Source: Ulva prolifera
Lineage: Eukaryota; Chlorophyta; Ulvophyceae; Ulvales; Ulvaceae
Direction of reading: 5' to 3'
DNA: 64,000 bases
Assembly: GCA_023078555.1 (NCBI GenBank)
Contig: CM041200.1
Span: forward strand, 1,240,001 to 1,304,000
Every line of letters starts with the position of its first letter. The stretch's first letter is position 1. Under the pieces are notes generated by a model. The model was not told the DNA's origin, searched no databases, and worked only from the letters and a program-made list of their open reading frames with translations. Position numbers and translations under genes: made by a program. This document shows, one piece after another, positions 22,340 to 39,100 of the stretch.

Positions 22340-24630
22340 CACCTGCCTAGTAGACGAGACCCAGGCCTCCGCTGACAGCAGCACGTTCTGGTGGATCGTC
22401 GTGCAGTAGGCAGCCATGGGGAGGATGCGCATCGGATTCTGCGGGGCAGAAGTCGTCAGGGACACTGCAGCAGTGTGGATATCCCAGGCCTGCGGCAGGC
22501 GAGCACCCTGGCCTCCCTCACGTCGCTTATCAAGCAGCACGCAGCGGGGCAGCGCACCTCGATCATGATGCCAATGTTGTCGATGCCGGCTAGTAGCATG
22601 GTGATTAGGCTGGCCACAAGGAAGGTCCACCACTGGAGGTCACCCCACAGCAGCAGCGGCATGAAGGCGGTGTAGAGCAGAATGAAGCGTGTTGTGTGCC
22701 TGCACGCCGAGCTGCCGCTTGTCTGTACTACAGTATGCTGGAGTCGCAGTGCGGCTTGAGTCGCCACTGTGGTGTGTGGGACGCAGCCGCTGTCAGAGTG
22801 TGTGTGCTGGCTCCCGCTCTCGCAGCCCAGCTAACCGCTTTGGCAATCTCAGGCGCACTGACGATTGCTGACGTGAAGCCGGTGCAGTGCGCCCAGAGTT
22901 CACGTGGGGTGGTTTGGTGGTGCAGTGCAAGGAGCGGACCGTGTGTATGGCATGGGGATGGGGGTGCGGCTGATCCTCTCGCAGATTCCACACTGCGCCA
23001 GGTAGCGCTCCAGCATAGCTGCGACATCCGCCACAAAGAAGTCACTCATCCCAACATCAGAGATTGCAGCCAGGAGCACGTTGACGGCCTTGATTGGGTG
23101 ATGCGGCGCGCACCCATTTGGGGTGCTCCGCAGCCACTCCACCTGCACCCGGCTGCGCTGCCAACATTCTTGCATCACTCACATGCGGAAACTACCCACG
23201 GATCACGCTCCATTTCATGAGAAGACCCCAGATCAGCGCCACTAGCCATGCATCGGCTGCTCCCGTCTGTTCTCGAGGCAACCTCAGGCAGGTGAGGCAA
23301 ATCTGCCGCCGCGTGCCGTGTGGCGTTGTCGTCAGGCACTGGCGTGGCATGTCAATTCATGCAGGCACGGTTACGAGATGGCACCTCCGGGCGAGTCAGG
23401 AGCTCCTCTAGAGAGTCTGAGCCGGGCTTGTAGTCCACGAGGTGGGTGCGCATCACATATGGCAGCGCGATGGTCCAGCGCAGGATGAGCTTCCGTGTGT
23501 GCACTGGCATCGCCGGGGCATACGCCTGCGTCTTGGCAATGAAGACACGGCAGCATGTGTACACCTGTGCGCAGCTGGGGTCGTCTGTAAAAATGGCTAG
23601 AGGTGCGGGTGACTGGCACGGTGCGGCGGCATGAGCTGCCGTTGCGGGAGGGGGCCAGGTGCAGAGGTAGAGACGCACCAACCCCCACGCACACCGCGCC
23701 TCCCAAAACCGGCTGTAACTACTGTTGGTCTTGAAGATGAGAAGCAGTGACAGGGCGAAGCTGCACAGGTTATATGCAAATGCAGCTTCAAGGTTGTCCA
23801 GAGAGGGCCAGTCAGAGCGGCGGATGACATGTTCATATGTTGCGCACCCAGCTGTGATCAAAAGCACGCACGCTAGTGGATACGCCTGGGCAGCTAACAC
23901 CCTGAGCCTACATATGCACCAGCACTTGAGGGCCTGAGTCACTATGTGGACGACCAGAGCACATCAATTGAGCAGGATTGCGTGTGCATGGCTTGGAGCC
24001 ATTGCCAAGTCATGCACACGTCATTCGGACTGGCATTCAAGGTGATAGTGGTGTGAGATGGCGCACATGACCACAGGCTCTGGTAAGTAACGCCGATACG
24101 ATACGTGCGCCTTCCAGTCTGCATGCAAAGAACGAGCTCTTGCAGGCAATGCCATTGGACGGACTCAGGAACCAGCGTCTCAGTGCATCAAATTGATAAC
24201 GTCCTGCTAAAAATGTGCCCTACATGATGTATCTATGTCTCGAACTGAGGCGTGGCCACTGCCAGGGCCGATGATCACCTGAGTCAGAGAAGACGCGGTC
24301 CTTAAACAACACTTGGTGACCCAGGAAACGTGGATCCTGCATGATCTGCTCTGAGCTCCTCGGAGCAACACGCCCTGGATCAGGCTGAGAGATTTTATAG
24401 GTGCTTCGGAAGAACGCAGATTCTGCTTGAGTTTCGGTGCGCTCTTCTCCGCGCGTTGTGCCTGAAGCACTCCGGTCGCGAGGCGACTGCAGCGTGGTGT
24501 CTTCAGCATTATCCGTGCTGCGCCTTTGAAAAGATGCATTCACTACAAAGTGATTGTTCTCGTCGTCTGAACTTCTGCGGGACGGCAGTTGCACGCCCGA
24601 CTCTGTACCTGACAGTACCCCCGGCTCCAT
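22340..24630 (-). CDS. Bestrophin-family anion channel
   Basis: The start at 24630 gives a polar, Ser/Arg-rich N-terminal exon (to about 24290). Later exons carry the bestrophin membrane core. One at about 23.94-23.68 kb has two hydrophobic segments (YPLACVLLITAGCATY; then SLLLIFKTNSSYSRFWEAR, the family's R-T-N-x-x-Y-x-R-W/F-W-E signature). Next come a segment with LILRWTIALPYVMRTHL (23.5 kb), CERISRTPIPMPYT (22.95 kb, the conserved pore-region proline motif), MPLLLWGDLQWW with a following helix and GIDNIGIMIE (22.6 kb), and the MRILPMAAYCTTIHQN segment (22.4 kb) that follows the E-x-P-F position. Algal bestrophins of this type include thylakoid bicarbonate/chloride channels; plastid location here is inference, since no clear transit peptide was seen. 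The C-terminal end is unresolved and may reach about 22.05 kb. Confidence 0.8.
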
Positions 24631-24988
24631 AGCTCCGAGCTAAGCGGCTGTAACACACCACATTCAAGTCAACATTCGATATGGCAGCATCATAATTGAT
24701 TTATCAATCTGCTTGCATTCAAGCGCTCATGCAGGTCATGTACACCGCGCGTTTGAGGCGCAGACAGACCGTACTCGCACTGCGCCTGGTCCTCATGAGC
24801 ACTTCCGGATGCCCGGGATATCGAGAAAGAGCCCTCAGCCAGAAACCAGCAGATGCACGTGACAAGGTCCCCGAATGGAACTCGGCCTCGGAGCCCGCAA
24901 GATGAGTTCCGTTGTACATTGATGGCCAGCCTGCGCTGTGTGAAATTGTGCTGTCTGTTCCTCTTCAGAAAGGGTAGATTGCGGCGTC

Positions 24989-26185
24989 ATGGCGTTCTCT
25001 TCTGTGCGCGCCAACCGGGGCACGGCCCTCTCGTCAAAAGCTATAACTCCTCGAGGTGGTGCCCGTAAATCTCTCGTCGTCGAGGCTCGTGCTACTCGTG
25101 CTGGTGTGGGGCTAATGGGAACCAAGGCCGGCATGACGACAGTGTTTCAAGAGGACGGCTCAGCGGTCGCGTGCACTGTTATCGGATTCGAATCAGCTAA
25201 TTACATCACCCGGGTCTTCACTAGCGATGCTGATGGCTACGACGCAGTTCAGGTACAGCCTGCTTCATACATTTCCTGGCGTCGACGCCGATCGCAGGGG
25301 TCAGCCCGATTGACGATGCCACTGGAATGTACCCACACAGAGCACCACGTGGCTGCTGAAGATTTGCTATCGCTTGTTGATGCGGCTGTATCGGTGTCTC
25401 CTGACCGCCTGAAGTGCAAGCTGCCCATCTTCCCCGAATGTCAAGCCTCTGAGGCTCATAATGGCCTCACTCTGCAGGTTGGCTACAAAGAGGTGAAGGA
25501 GAAGAACCTGAAGAAGCCTGAGGTGGGCCATTGCAAGAAGGCGGGAGTGCCACCACTCCGACACCTGTGTGAGTTCAAAGTGAAGGATGCAAGTCAGCTT
25601 GAAGGAATGGAGGTCGGACAGCAGCTTGATATGACAACTCTATTTGAGAAAGATCAGACAGTTGATGTCGCGGGCATGACTATCGGCAAGGGATTCCAAG
25701 GCTCCATTAAGAGGTGGGGTCACAAGCGCGGACCCATGTCCCACGGTATGTTTCCATGACCCTGGCATGCTAATTCCCTCTTTATAGCGTCTGCTACTGC
25801 TGACTGCTGAGTGGAGGTTCTTAAATGCCTTCTGGCATGAGGCGAATGTGACTTTTGCCCTGAATCGAGGGCTTGCTTGCACAGCAAGTCGAACAGCAAG
25901 GTAGCTGCCAGGCCTGCCCAGAGGGCCATTGAGTATACACTATCTGCAGGGTCCAAGTCACACAGGCAGCATGGTTCTATTGGTCAGTGTGCAACACCTG
26001 GTCGTGTGTTCCCGAACTTGAAGCATGCGGGCCACATGGGTTATGACCGCAAGACCAGCCGGAAGCTTCATGTATTGATGGTCGACGCTGAACGTGGTGC
26101 AATCGTGGTGAAGGGATCTGTCCCAGGGAAGCCAGGGAACCTCTTGGAAATCACGCCTGCCAAGATCGTTGGCAAGAACTGCTAG
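24989..26185 (+). CDS. RPL3: Plastid 50S ribosomal protein uL3c
   Basis: Three exons: 24989-25252, 25478-25745 and 25950-26185, with GT-AG introns of 225 and 204 bp; the joined frame is 768 bases, 255 residues plus stop. Residues 1 to about 34 are Ser/Ala/Arg-rich without acidic residues, a plastid transit peptide. The mature part starts near [13 protein letters not shown], the universal uL3 start. It continues with the bacterial-type extension [18 protein letters not shown] and the rRNA-contacting loop [20 protein letters not shown] that reaches toward the peptidyl-transferase centre, then the GSIGQ segment, and ends in KIVGKNC. The protein is of bacterial type, not the longer cytosolic uL3, so it serves the plastid (less likely the mitochondrial) ribosome. 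A TGTAA poly(A) signal follows the stop by 40 bases. Confidence 0.95.
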
Positions 26186-26224
26186 GGCACATCAGGAAAT
26201 GTTGGAAGGTTTGCGGAGATTACC

Positions 26225-26229
26225 TGTAA
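26225..26229 (+). terminator. TGTAA poly(A) signal of uL3c
   Basis: TGTAA 40 bases after the uL3c stop codon, the chlorophyte polyadenylation signal. Confidence 0.5.
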
Positions 26230-26988
26230 ACTCCACTTTTGTATCCATCCGTGCCGTTGCTGTATCTGGTGACATCATATGCTGCGGCAGCTGCACAGTC
26301 CTGCAATTTATTTGCACATTGCTGGCAGGGAATTAGATGGACACACCAGCGCTTGTGGTCGGCGCATGTGGCGGCCACCAGCAGTGCCCACCACATCCTC
26401 CGATAACTTCTTCAAGTTGTATCATATAAAAATAAAAACGAATCGTTGATCCAGTTGCTCCATAGTTTTTGAATAAGGTTTGGCGCTAGCCCACTGGGTC
26501 CAGGTCACATGCCCACTCCCATCACAAAGCATAGCCATTGGAGGCATGTTTGTTGACAGCATACATTGGTGGCTGCCACACCCATGAGCATCCCGTGACA
26601 GGCGTGCAAAGGGAGGATCTCAATCCTCATGTAATAACAAGTTAATGCAAGAAATTCTCATCACGCGAAAATGTTGTGCATGAAGCACAAGACGGATACA
26701 GCCGTGTTTTTTTTTTGGTTGACAGTGTACACTGTACAGTGAGGGTCCTTTCCTCATGCATAATACAACGAAAATGGAGGTCATGAAGCAAAATCATCCA
26801 AGCATCGGCAAGACCCATGAACGGTTGGCACACCTGAAACTACCATGCTAGTTGGCACATGTCCACCCTACGTGAAACCTGAATTATGGACATGAACCGC
26901 CACACACATTCTGTATTAGCATACCAAAGGCCGTGTTGGCTCGGGCGCACAACACACCCGCAACCCATCTGCAGCATGCACTCGGTCA

Positions 26989-30107
<3,119 letters not shown>

Positions 30108-30899
30108 TGGCTGAGAGCCAGCTAGTGATGTAGATACAACCAGCTAATACCTTTGCATGATCACATGAATTCGTGCGGCATGATCGTTTCGGATGTTTCG
30201 TCGCAATGACCCGGTGAATTGCAGCGATTTTCCCGCGGATGCAGGCTGGGCCTAAACAGATGACAGAAGCAGATTTTCGTGCATTCCTGCTGCGCCTACT
30301 AATAGTCAGGTGCGGGCATTGTGGCATCCACTGATAAACATATTTCTGCAACGCTGTGTGCAACAGAATGCACCTATGCCACGCAACTGCAACAAGGCTT
30401 GTACCAACCGGCATTGCACGATAGACAAGCTCCTCCCTGAAAGCATATGATCTTTTGGTCCGCGGGTGTTTTGATACCTTCTCAGGCCGACTGGTCTCTT
30501 GTAGTCCTGGAGGTTCGCGGACAAGGACCTGCTGGAGCTGGTGCCAATTAGACGTCTCCTGCAGGCCTGTCAGTGATTCATCGGAAAGTATGCGCAGGGA
30601 GTACAATATACTGTAAATGTATGGCAGATCAGTCACATACGGTGCCACATAGCTTGCGTGTCACAATGATTCGACGTCGTTGACTGCACCCCGAGAAGCG
30701 ACGAGTTTTGATCCTCATAGGCTGCTGCAGCTTGCACCCGGCTGTGTACCGGATTCATGGTCGAGTTTCGGTGTTCCTGATGACGATGGCTGAGTGAACC
30801 AGGTTGCAAGCATGACACATCGAAATCTCAAAATTCAAACGGCAAATCATGACTTCTCACTCAATTACAATCTACAGAGGCAATCTGCATGGCTGCAGA

Positions 30900-31399
<500 letters not shown>

Positions 31400-31966
31400 C
31401 TGCATATGGTCACATTCACACGACCTTGAATATGCACATTTGGCCTGAATTCTGCAGAGGATAACAATCAGAGCCTGTAGTATGCATGCCGGAAACTTTA
31501 ACGGGTGCTGTTTGACGGCATGAACGCCGGCAAAACATAAACATGGCTGTTTGACCCACTCCTATGACAGGATCCATCTTCCTATCCACGATTGCTATCG
31601 CTCTTAGTGCACAAAAGCATGGCTCTGCAAGCATGGGGAAGATAGAAAACTTCGGCTTGGTGCGAGAATTGCGTTGGACGCATCTGCCGCTGCCAAAGTG
31701 GTCTCGCAAATAGTGAGGAATTTTTTTGCCCTGGCCCCTCTGTGCATCTGTGGACGCAGACACCAGAGTTCAGTCATAAGTTGCTGATCATTTGATTGCT
31801 CATCTATGATAGTCTCCGGGTCAGCGTACAGTGATCCCAGCCTTGACTCTCCGTGGCGCACCTTCACAGCAGAGCGATCATCTCCCACGTACACTATGAG
31901 CACACGACCACCCCTTTGTACCGGCGATTCGCAGGAGTCTGGGTACCCAGTGCCGTCCTCAAGGCA

Positions 31967-32279
31967 TCACCTCTTTAGTGTCATGCGCGAATTTCGAGCC
32001 TCGTCCTTTGCTATACTCACGTCGCCTTGCTTTGGGTCATAGTATTCATCACTGCACATCATTTCGAAGCATCAAAGCGTGCATTTACATCAGCGTCACT
32101 CTTGCACCACTGCGAACAGAGCAGCTGGGGAGCGCGGGCAGGAACAAGAACATTGCGTACCGTGCTTGGGCAAGGAGCTGTTCCCTTTTTCTAACACTCT
32201 GAAACCAAAGAGGTATGGCAGCTACTCCGCAAACGGATACGACACCAAACGCAACCCACAACGGCTTGGCCTGTGTCAT
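31967..32279 (-). CDS. Small single-pass membrane protein (67 aa), unidentified
   Basis: Two exons, 32161-32279 and 31967-32051, joined by a 109-bp GT-AG intron in matching phase, give 67 residues. Residues 1-25 (MTQAKPLWVAFGVVSVCG and onward) form one hydrophobic helix with a very short N-terminal lead. Then comes a basic junction (QSVRKREQ) and a charged soluble tail containing DEYYDPKQGD, ending in Lys-Arg. The shape (short lead, one membrane helix, basic then charged tail) resembles small mitochondrial inner-membrane assembly or complex subunits. I do not recognise the family. A strong GTGAGTATAG right after the GAC of QGD could serve as a further donor, giving an alternative C-terminus. 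Confidence 0.6.
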
Positions 32280-33118
32280 CTTGTCGCCAGCACTTCCGGC
32301 ACGACCATACACGACCAGCTGTACACGATGCGCCACCTTCACAGTGGATAGGTACATAGCTGAGGTGTTGTGGCCAAGGGATAACTGTGCGTGCCTACGG
32401 TACTTGTGTGATGCAGTCGGCACATCCCGGCATGCATGCCTTGCTCTATTGTTGCAAGCTGCGCAGCGACAGTGCACCACTCGAAACTGCATGTGGACAC
32501 ATGAAAACTTACTCCATGACACCTCAAATCGTCCTGATCATTTGTGTCTGAACTGTAGTGTGACATCCCCCTTGCAACTTACGTGATCGTCGTGTTCTGC
32601 TACCGACTCCGAAGTGCTGTGGTGGACAGGACCAATGCACCAGCAGCTCTTGTGTCACGCCACAGCCAGATGTCCAAATACGCTAGTCATCCGCAAGATA
32701 AGCGGGCAGTTTTGGTACTGATCGCAGGTAGCTGCAGAACGGCTGACCAGCTGTGGCCAATGTCCGCCACTGCGGTTGAATCAGCCCTCAGACGGTGCTG
32801 AGACGCATGGCCTGATCGACTGCGAACCAGTCATCCATAGCACTCAGTATGCACTTCAACGCTCGACGATACATGCTGGCCAGTGGCGAAGGCTCTCCAA
32901 TGTGTGGCCAGCCGAGGCATCGCGCGAGCCGTTCGCTGGCGAGGCAGATGCACTGGACATCCTGCGGCATCTTGCAAGCAAGCCAGCACAATTCAAAGCT
33001 CAGCTGTGATGCTTCTGATGGCAATTCAGCTGTTCGACCCGCGCTCAGTGGTTTGTTGTTTCTTGCTTGCCTCAGGCACCCCCCTGAGGGCAAGGGCCAC
33101 AGCGCTTCCTCGGTACAG

Positions 33119-36100
33119 AGTCAGTATGATCATCAAGTAGCCTACCAACGCGCTATCAATGCCATCGCTGATGCTTTCAAGGAGCAGTTTCTTGGCGTGC
33201 TACTTGCCAATGCCTTGATGGCATGGCATGTGATAATGACGTCCGGTCTGACAGACATGAAGCTCCCTCTGCGATACGTCGTTGACTGTGAGGGCCACAA
33301 GCTAGACTGTTCCTTTGAGATCCCTCTAATTGGTATGAATGATGACGAGCATCAGGCTGGCTTGTCAGTTGCAAAGCTGGCTGCCCTGCAGGTGCGTTGA
33401 CTTCTGCCACGCACTGGGCCTGAAACTGCCACAAAAAAATGGACCTCAGCCGGGCCGTTGTCCAAAGACGCTTACAGTACTCCAAGTTCTTTCAGGTGTT
33501 TCATATCTGGTTCGACAAGTCCTGGGACCGCATACTTTGTTGGTACAACAAGCTGGTCGAGATGGAGAGTGAGGACGACCCCACTAAAAAACCAGCTGCC
33601 CTGATCAGCAGCGACAAGAAGGATGCTCTACAGGTGATTCCAGCGTTGTAGCAATGTCGCTCTGATGCTCGAACTTCGGTGACTGCCCAGCTGCGAGGCA
33701 GTGTTTGGCGCTGCCGCTGCGCACCACTGCTCTGTGTGCAGATGAACATCGACCGGAGGCTGCTGGCAGGGGAGGCGTTCACAGTGCCTCTTTCCGTAGT
33801 CCTAGAGGTAGCAGTGGCGCTGCTAGGCGAGGCAGAAGTACTGGCGGTGGTGGTCGCCTGCGAGAGCCTGCCGCACCACTACGGCGCCCCAGCCCGCCTA
33901 GCATCCGGAAGCCCTGTGCGACCCCCCCCTCCCGTCTAGCAGTTCGCCAATCTCAGAGCCCGCCGCTACACCCCAGTCACACCATCTCTTTGCGCACGCC
34001 ATCTGTTTGAGGGCACGCTGGTGCTAAGGCCTCACACGTCAGGCCTGCCGCAAAGGAGTGGGCCCCCAAAGACGCTGTGCTTGCGTGCGGGTGCAGCTCG
34101 TCATGGTCCAAACCGGACCGCAGGGCGCATGCATGCAGGAGGACAACTACGTTGTTGCACGCATGCATAGGCACAGCGGCCTGCTGGAGCGGCGGCGACG
34201 GCTACCGCACGTCGCCGACAGCAAGACGTCGCAGGCGGCACTGCGCGGAGCGATGCGGGCTAAACTCCTCTTTGCGATGATCCGCCGCGGCCTCCAGATG
34301 GAACTCCTGCAGAGCACGCCCCCCGGGCTGGAGCTCATGGCGCTGCAGGGCAGCTGCCACAGCGCGAAGCAGGTGAGCCTGCATGGCGACCGCCTCGAAT
34401 GCGACATCGTGCTGCCTCAGCAGGTGCTGCTGCCGCTGCTGGACGAGCTGCTGTCGTCGTATGACCACTTTCGCGCCGCGCTGTGGCCGCGACTCGATGC
34501 GGTCGTGGCGCGGCTGCGGCTGCCGGGGCAGCCGGGCGCAGAGGGGGGCAGCGCGGCGAGCAGGGCGGCGGAGGCGCGGGCGACCCTGGTGGACATAGTG
34601 CCGGCCATTCAGAAAGTGGTGGTTGAGACGGTGCTTGGGTACCTGCGGCCCAGCATGCTGGTGAACTGGCGCCTGCACCTCGCAGAAACAACGGTGCGGC
34701 CCTGCCACACGCGAAGGTGCTCCAGCACTCCCCAGTGGACCTGTGCTGTTGGCCCTCTGCCCCACCTGGTGTGCATGCAATGGGGCCAACCCGGTCTTGT
34801 CAGCAGAATTGATCACGTGCATGCATGTGTGGTCTCACAGCTTTGGGTGCACCTTGAGCAGCCCCATGTGTGCAGAGGGACCGGAAGGCAGTCTCGTTTC
34901 CGGGGCTGGATGAGGCCGCGGACGGAGCGGGCGACGCGGCAGCCGCGGACGCGGCCGGCAAGGCGCACGCAGACGCGCCCAACGGCAGCGCTGTGGCCGA
35001 AACACATCAGCATGCGGAGGAAGATGCGCAGGGCGTGCCATGCCAGCATGCATGGGCCGCGTTCATGCCGCGCCTGAGTGCCTTGTTGCTGCCGTGCGTG
35101 GACGCCGTGTTCATGGACCACACGCTCCTTTCAAAGAAGTGCAGCCACGCGGCGACTATGCCCCTGGTCGTCCCGCCGCACTTGCGGCCGCCGCATGCAG
35201 ATGATGTGCGCGAGCGGGCCGCGCAGCAGCAGAGCCGCACTCGTCAACACGAGGCTGTCAAGGCGCTGCATGGCATGCATGTGCCCTCGCCCAGCGCGCG
35301 GCAGGACCAGGCCGCGGAGTCTGCACTGCACAGCATGCCGAGCCGGCGCGAGACTCGGGAGTTCCACGTTCGGAAGCAGGCCGGGCTCGCCGTCGCCTGC
35401 CGAAGCGCGGACGTGCCGGGCTGGGGCGGCATGGCCATCTCCAGCGCAGCAGCCTGCTGGCAGCGCGTCCTGCTGCTGCCGGCAGCGACAGAGGCACGTG
35501 CGTGGGAGGCGCTGCTGAGCCGCCCCGCCGCCACTGCGCAGCGAGGCTTCTGCGGCACGGACGACCACGACCGCTGTGCCGGCGTGCTCCAGCTCACAGC
35601 GAGCCTGCAGTGGCTGCGCATGCAGGGGGAGCGCACCGCTGCTGCTCCACCCCAGGATGGTGGCCCCAGCGGCTTTTGCCCGCAGCATAGCACAGCTCAG
35701 GACAGCACTGCAGGCGACCCTGATGCGGTGCGGCGATCATGGCATGGGCTGCTGGGCGGCACGGATGCGAGCGGTGTGCATGCTGTGCGGTCAACATGGG
35801 TCGCTGCGCTCAGGCGTCTCCAGCCTGCGGCGCAGCAGGTGCGTGGCCCAGCGGGGGGCGCAGACGACCCAGGAGCGCTTGGTGACCTGCGGGCTGCAAT
35901 TCAGGGGCTACAGACACCCCAGTGGCCGGCGCAGGCGCGGTGGGGGGATCATGCTGCGGTGCGTGCGCGCGTCTTCGCGGATGCCGAGCGGGCGAGCGCG
36001 ATGCAAGGCACTGCGGAGCCGCCCCCCGGGTCCCTGGGGGCCATCTCCACGCCCACGTGGCTGCAGTCCACGTCTGGGCGCGACGCCGGGCCGGAGCCAG

Positions 36101-39100
36101 TGGCTTCAAGCAGGGAATGCTCGGTAAGTTCCGCCCTCGAGGCCACAACGGCTGCGCAGCGAGCTGACACAGCCGCCGAGGCGCGGGAGGCCGCGACGGC
36201 GCATGCATGGGCGCGCATGCTGCCGGGGGCGCCCACACCGGTCCAGTCGAGTGGGGTGCGGCCTGCTCTAGCTGTTGGGAAGAGGGGCGGTCTGCCCCAT
36301 GTGGACCAGTGGGTGGCACTGCTGGGAGATGATGGCCCACTGTGGGTGAAGGCTGAGCGCTCAGCACGAGCAGCAGATGCCGCTGCAGCGCCGCCGCCAC
36401 TGGCACAGTGCCGAGTGGCGCCCGGCGCGCATGGCGCATGGGACCGGCTGCTGCAGCATGGCGCGCAGCCTGGTGATGCGCCGCAGGCGAGGTGTGGTCT
36501 GGCTGCGCTGCCGCGGCTGCTGGGCGCTGCGCGCGCTCGGCCCGCTGCGCAGCACGCCTGGGAAGCGCTGAGCTCAACAAAGGTGCTCGCAGAGGGGCAA
36601 ACGCGGCGCTGCTGGGATGCTCTGGGGGGGGCGGTGCAGGCAGCAGTGCCGGTGTCCCAGCCGGCATATGCGCACGCAGACAAAGCAGTGAGGCAGGGCG
36701 GGCTAGCATGGAGAGCTGTGGGGATCAGCGGCGCGTGGGGGGCTCTGTTGGCGGGTGACCTGGGCACGGCGGGCCAGAGTGGTGGACTACGCCGAGTGGG
36801 GGGTTCCACGTTTGATCGGCGACGGCAGGGGGTGACCGCAGCAGCCAACAGGGCTGGCAGTGGTGCGGAGGAGGAGGCAGCCTCTACGGACAAGCCTGGC
36901 ATGCATGAATCTGGGCCATGTGGGGTGCACATCGCCACGGTCTACGACGACGTGGCTATGCAGAGGCACATCAACTGCGGCGCAGAGGCGGCCGCTGTGG
37001 CGCTGCACGCCCGCGCTGCGCGCTTCGAGGCGCAGTGGGAGAGCTGGGACGAGCGGTGGGTGTCCCGGCACGCCAGCACGAGGGTGAGAGCAGCCGCCAG
37101 CGCAGCGCGCAGCATGCAGCCCAAGGTGTATGTCAGTGCGCTGTCGTACGTTCCAGCGGATCTGGCTGATGCCCGGCAGACGTGCGGCGCCCGCCCACTG
37201 GGAATCATTGCCCTGCTGTCATAGCATGGCGCGCTCTACCACTGGCCTCTGACTCTCTGTGGATGACATGGGCTTGATTGCCATCTGCCATGCAGGCTCA
37301 CAGCGTGCCGAGGCAGACTGTCGCAGGCGGTGGCGGAGAGGCAGGAGATGTCTCGGCAGTTTGTGGCGGGCGTGCAGGAGACGCGGCGCCTGGCAATGAC
37401 GGTCGAGAGCAGTGGCACCGGTGGCCGCAGCGCGTGGCGCGACCTGGTTATGCTCTCCGAGCTGCTGCTGCTGCATAGCTCCATGCATGCGCAGGTGTCT
37501 ACAAGTGCGTGGTTTCCTTCAGACGACTTTGTTGTGAAGTTCCAACAGCGCAGGTGTGCTTCGCTGCCACTTCACAACGCGTAGAATGTGTGTCGTATCG
37601 GTCCATCCTCGTCCAACGCTGCTGTGGCTGAAGCAGATGCTGCCACGTCGCCGTGTCTAGCATTCCTGAATGGGTGAGCGTGGGCTGGCTAGTAGCAGCT
37701 TCACTGCAGCAGTCTATGCACACATGCCAGCCCAGACCCACATGTGCTGTAGCAGCTTGGAGACTTGAGGAGAGGCTGGCCACCGCCGTACAGCATAAAG
37801 CTCGGTCTTCTGACACCAGTGGTGGACTGCTGAGCAGCGGTGTGCTTTGCAGTGACAGAAGCTTTATGTTTCGGAAAGCGGACCCCGATGGAGGTGTGGT
37901 GGAGGTGGTCGTGCCAAGCGCACAGCCTGTGCTGGTGTGCCTACAGTCGCTGCTCTTCAAGCTGCAGCCTGGATTGACGCTCTCGAACAAGCCCCCGGCC
38001 ACAGCCGTCGCCTGTGCGCCCCGCCCCGTCGCGTCCGCGTTGCGTGCCACTGCAGTGGCCCTCGCGGTCGCTGTGCCCACAGCCGCTGTTGCCATGTATG
38101 CTGCGCACAGCCGCGGCGTGTCGCTGCCGTGGAGTCAGCCTGCGACTGTCGCTGTTCCAGCCACACAGGCGTCCGGGCCACTGAGTCAGCCGTCCACCGA
38201 GCAGCGGCGCGAGCGAGGCGGCGCTGCACCACAGCGGCAGGTGGAGGCCCCGATGCAGCAGCAGGTCGCGTTTGCAAAGGACCTCATGATGCAGCTGCGT
38301 GGGGCTGTGTGGCACGGGCTGCGCCGCCATGACGCGAGTGGCCGAGGCGATGCGTTCCCGGCGGTCTTCCACGTCACCGTTGCTGAAGGTGCGCAGCTTC
38401 TGGGGACTACTGTCGGTATCGTGCTTGCTTGATGCGCATTCATAGGAATCACCCAAATTGCGCAGCCTGTTCTGACTGTGCAAGTCAATCTCTGTGGCGT
38501 CAGGGAGGGCTGCAACTGGCGGACCTGTGGGGGAGGTGTACTGCACGGTGACCAGATGGGGCACGTGCAGATGGCAGGGTGACGGACATCGCGGCGCTGT
38601 CATCCCAGGCCAGGCAGCTGCTGCCACAGCTGCCCGTGTCAGATTCGATCTTCACGGACAGCTCTGCTACGCACCTGCGCAAGTGGCGCTCCCGCGAGTG
38701 TGCGCCGGCGGCGAGGGCGTTCAAGGGCGACACCGCGGTGACGCCACAGCTGCCGGTGACGCCTAGGCGCCGGCCCCGTCGCCATCCACTGCAGCCAACC
38801 ATCCTGGAGCTGACAGTGTATCCCGATGCTCTGGAGACGACACCGCCGTATCAGAAGCCAGGACTCTTGGTGTGTTCAGCACCGGCATATGTGGTCCATT
38901 TAATTCGGAGTTGGCAATGTCCTTTCAGGATATGGCTCAGTAAAAAAAAGTTTGCTTTACTTTACCATGACATCTGTGTTCGCTTCCTGCTGCTCTGAAG
39001 CTTTATCGTACCGCTGCCTCTGCGTTGGCGACGGCAGTTTGTAGCAGAAAAACATGTAGTGGACAGACTGGGAGTGGTGTGCAGGAGAGGGCCACCTCAG

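Noticed and set aside
35810..36938. Minus-strand frames of 299 and 329 codons
   Set aside because: Antisense shadows of the GC-rich Ala-Trp exon; Pro/Ala/Arg strings without any recurrent motif, whereas the plus frame has the repeated tryptophan pattern.
37499..38627. Minus-strand frames of about 200 codons
   Set aside because: They overlap the plus-strand gene and lack splice sites or motifs of their own.
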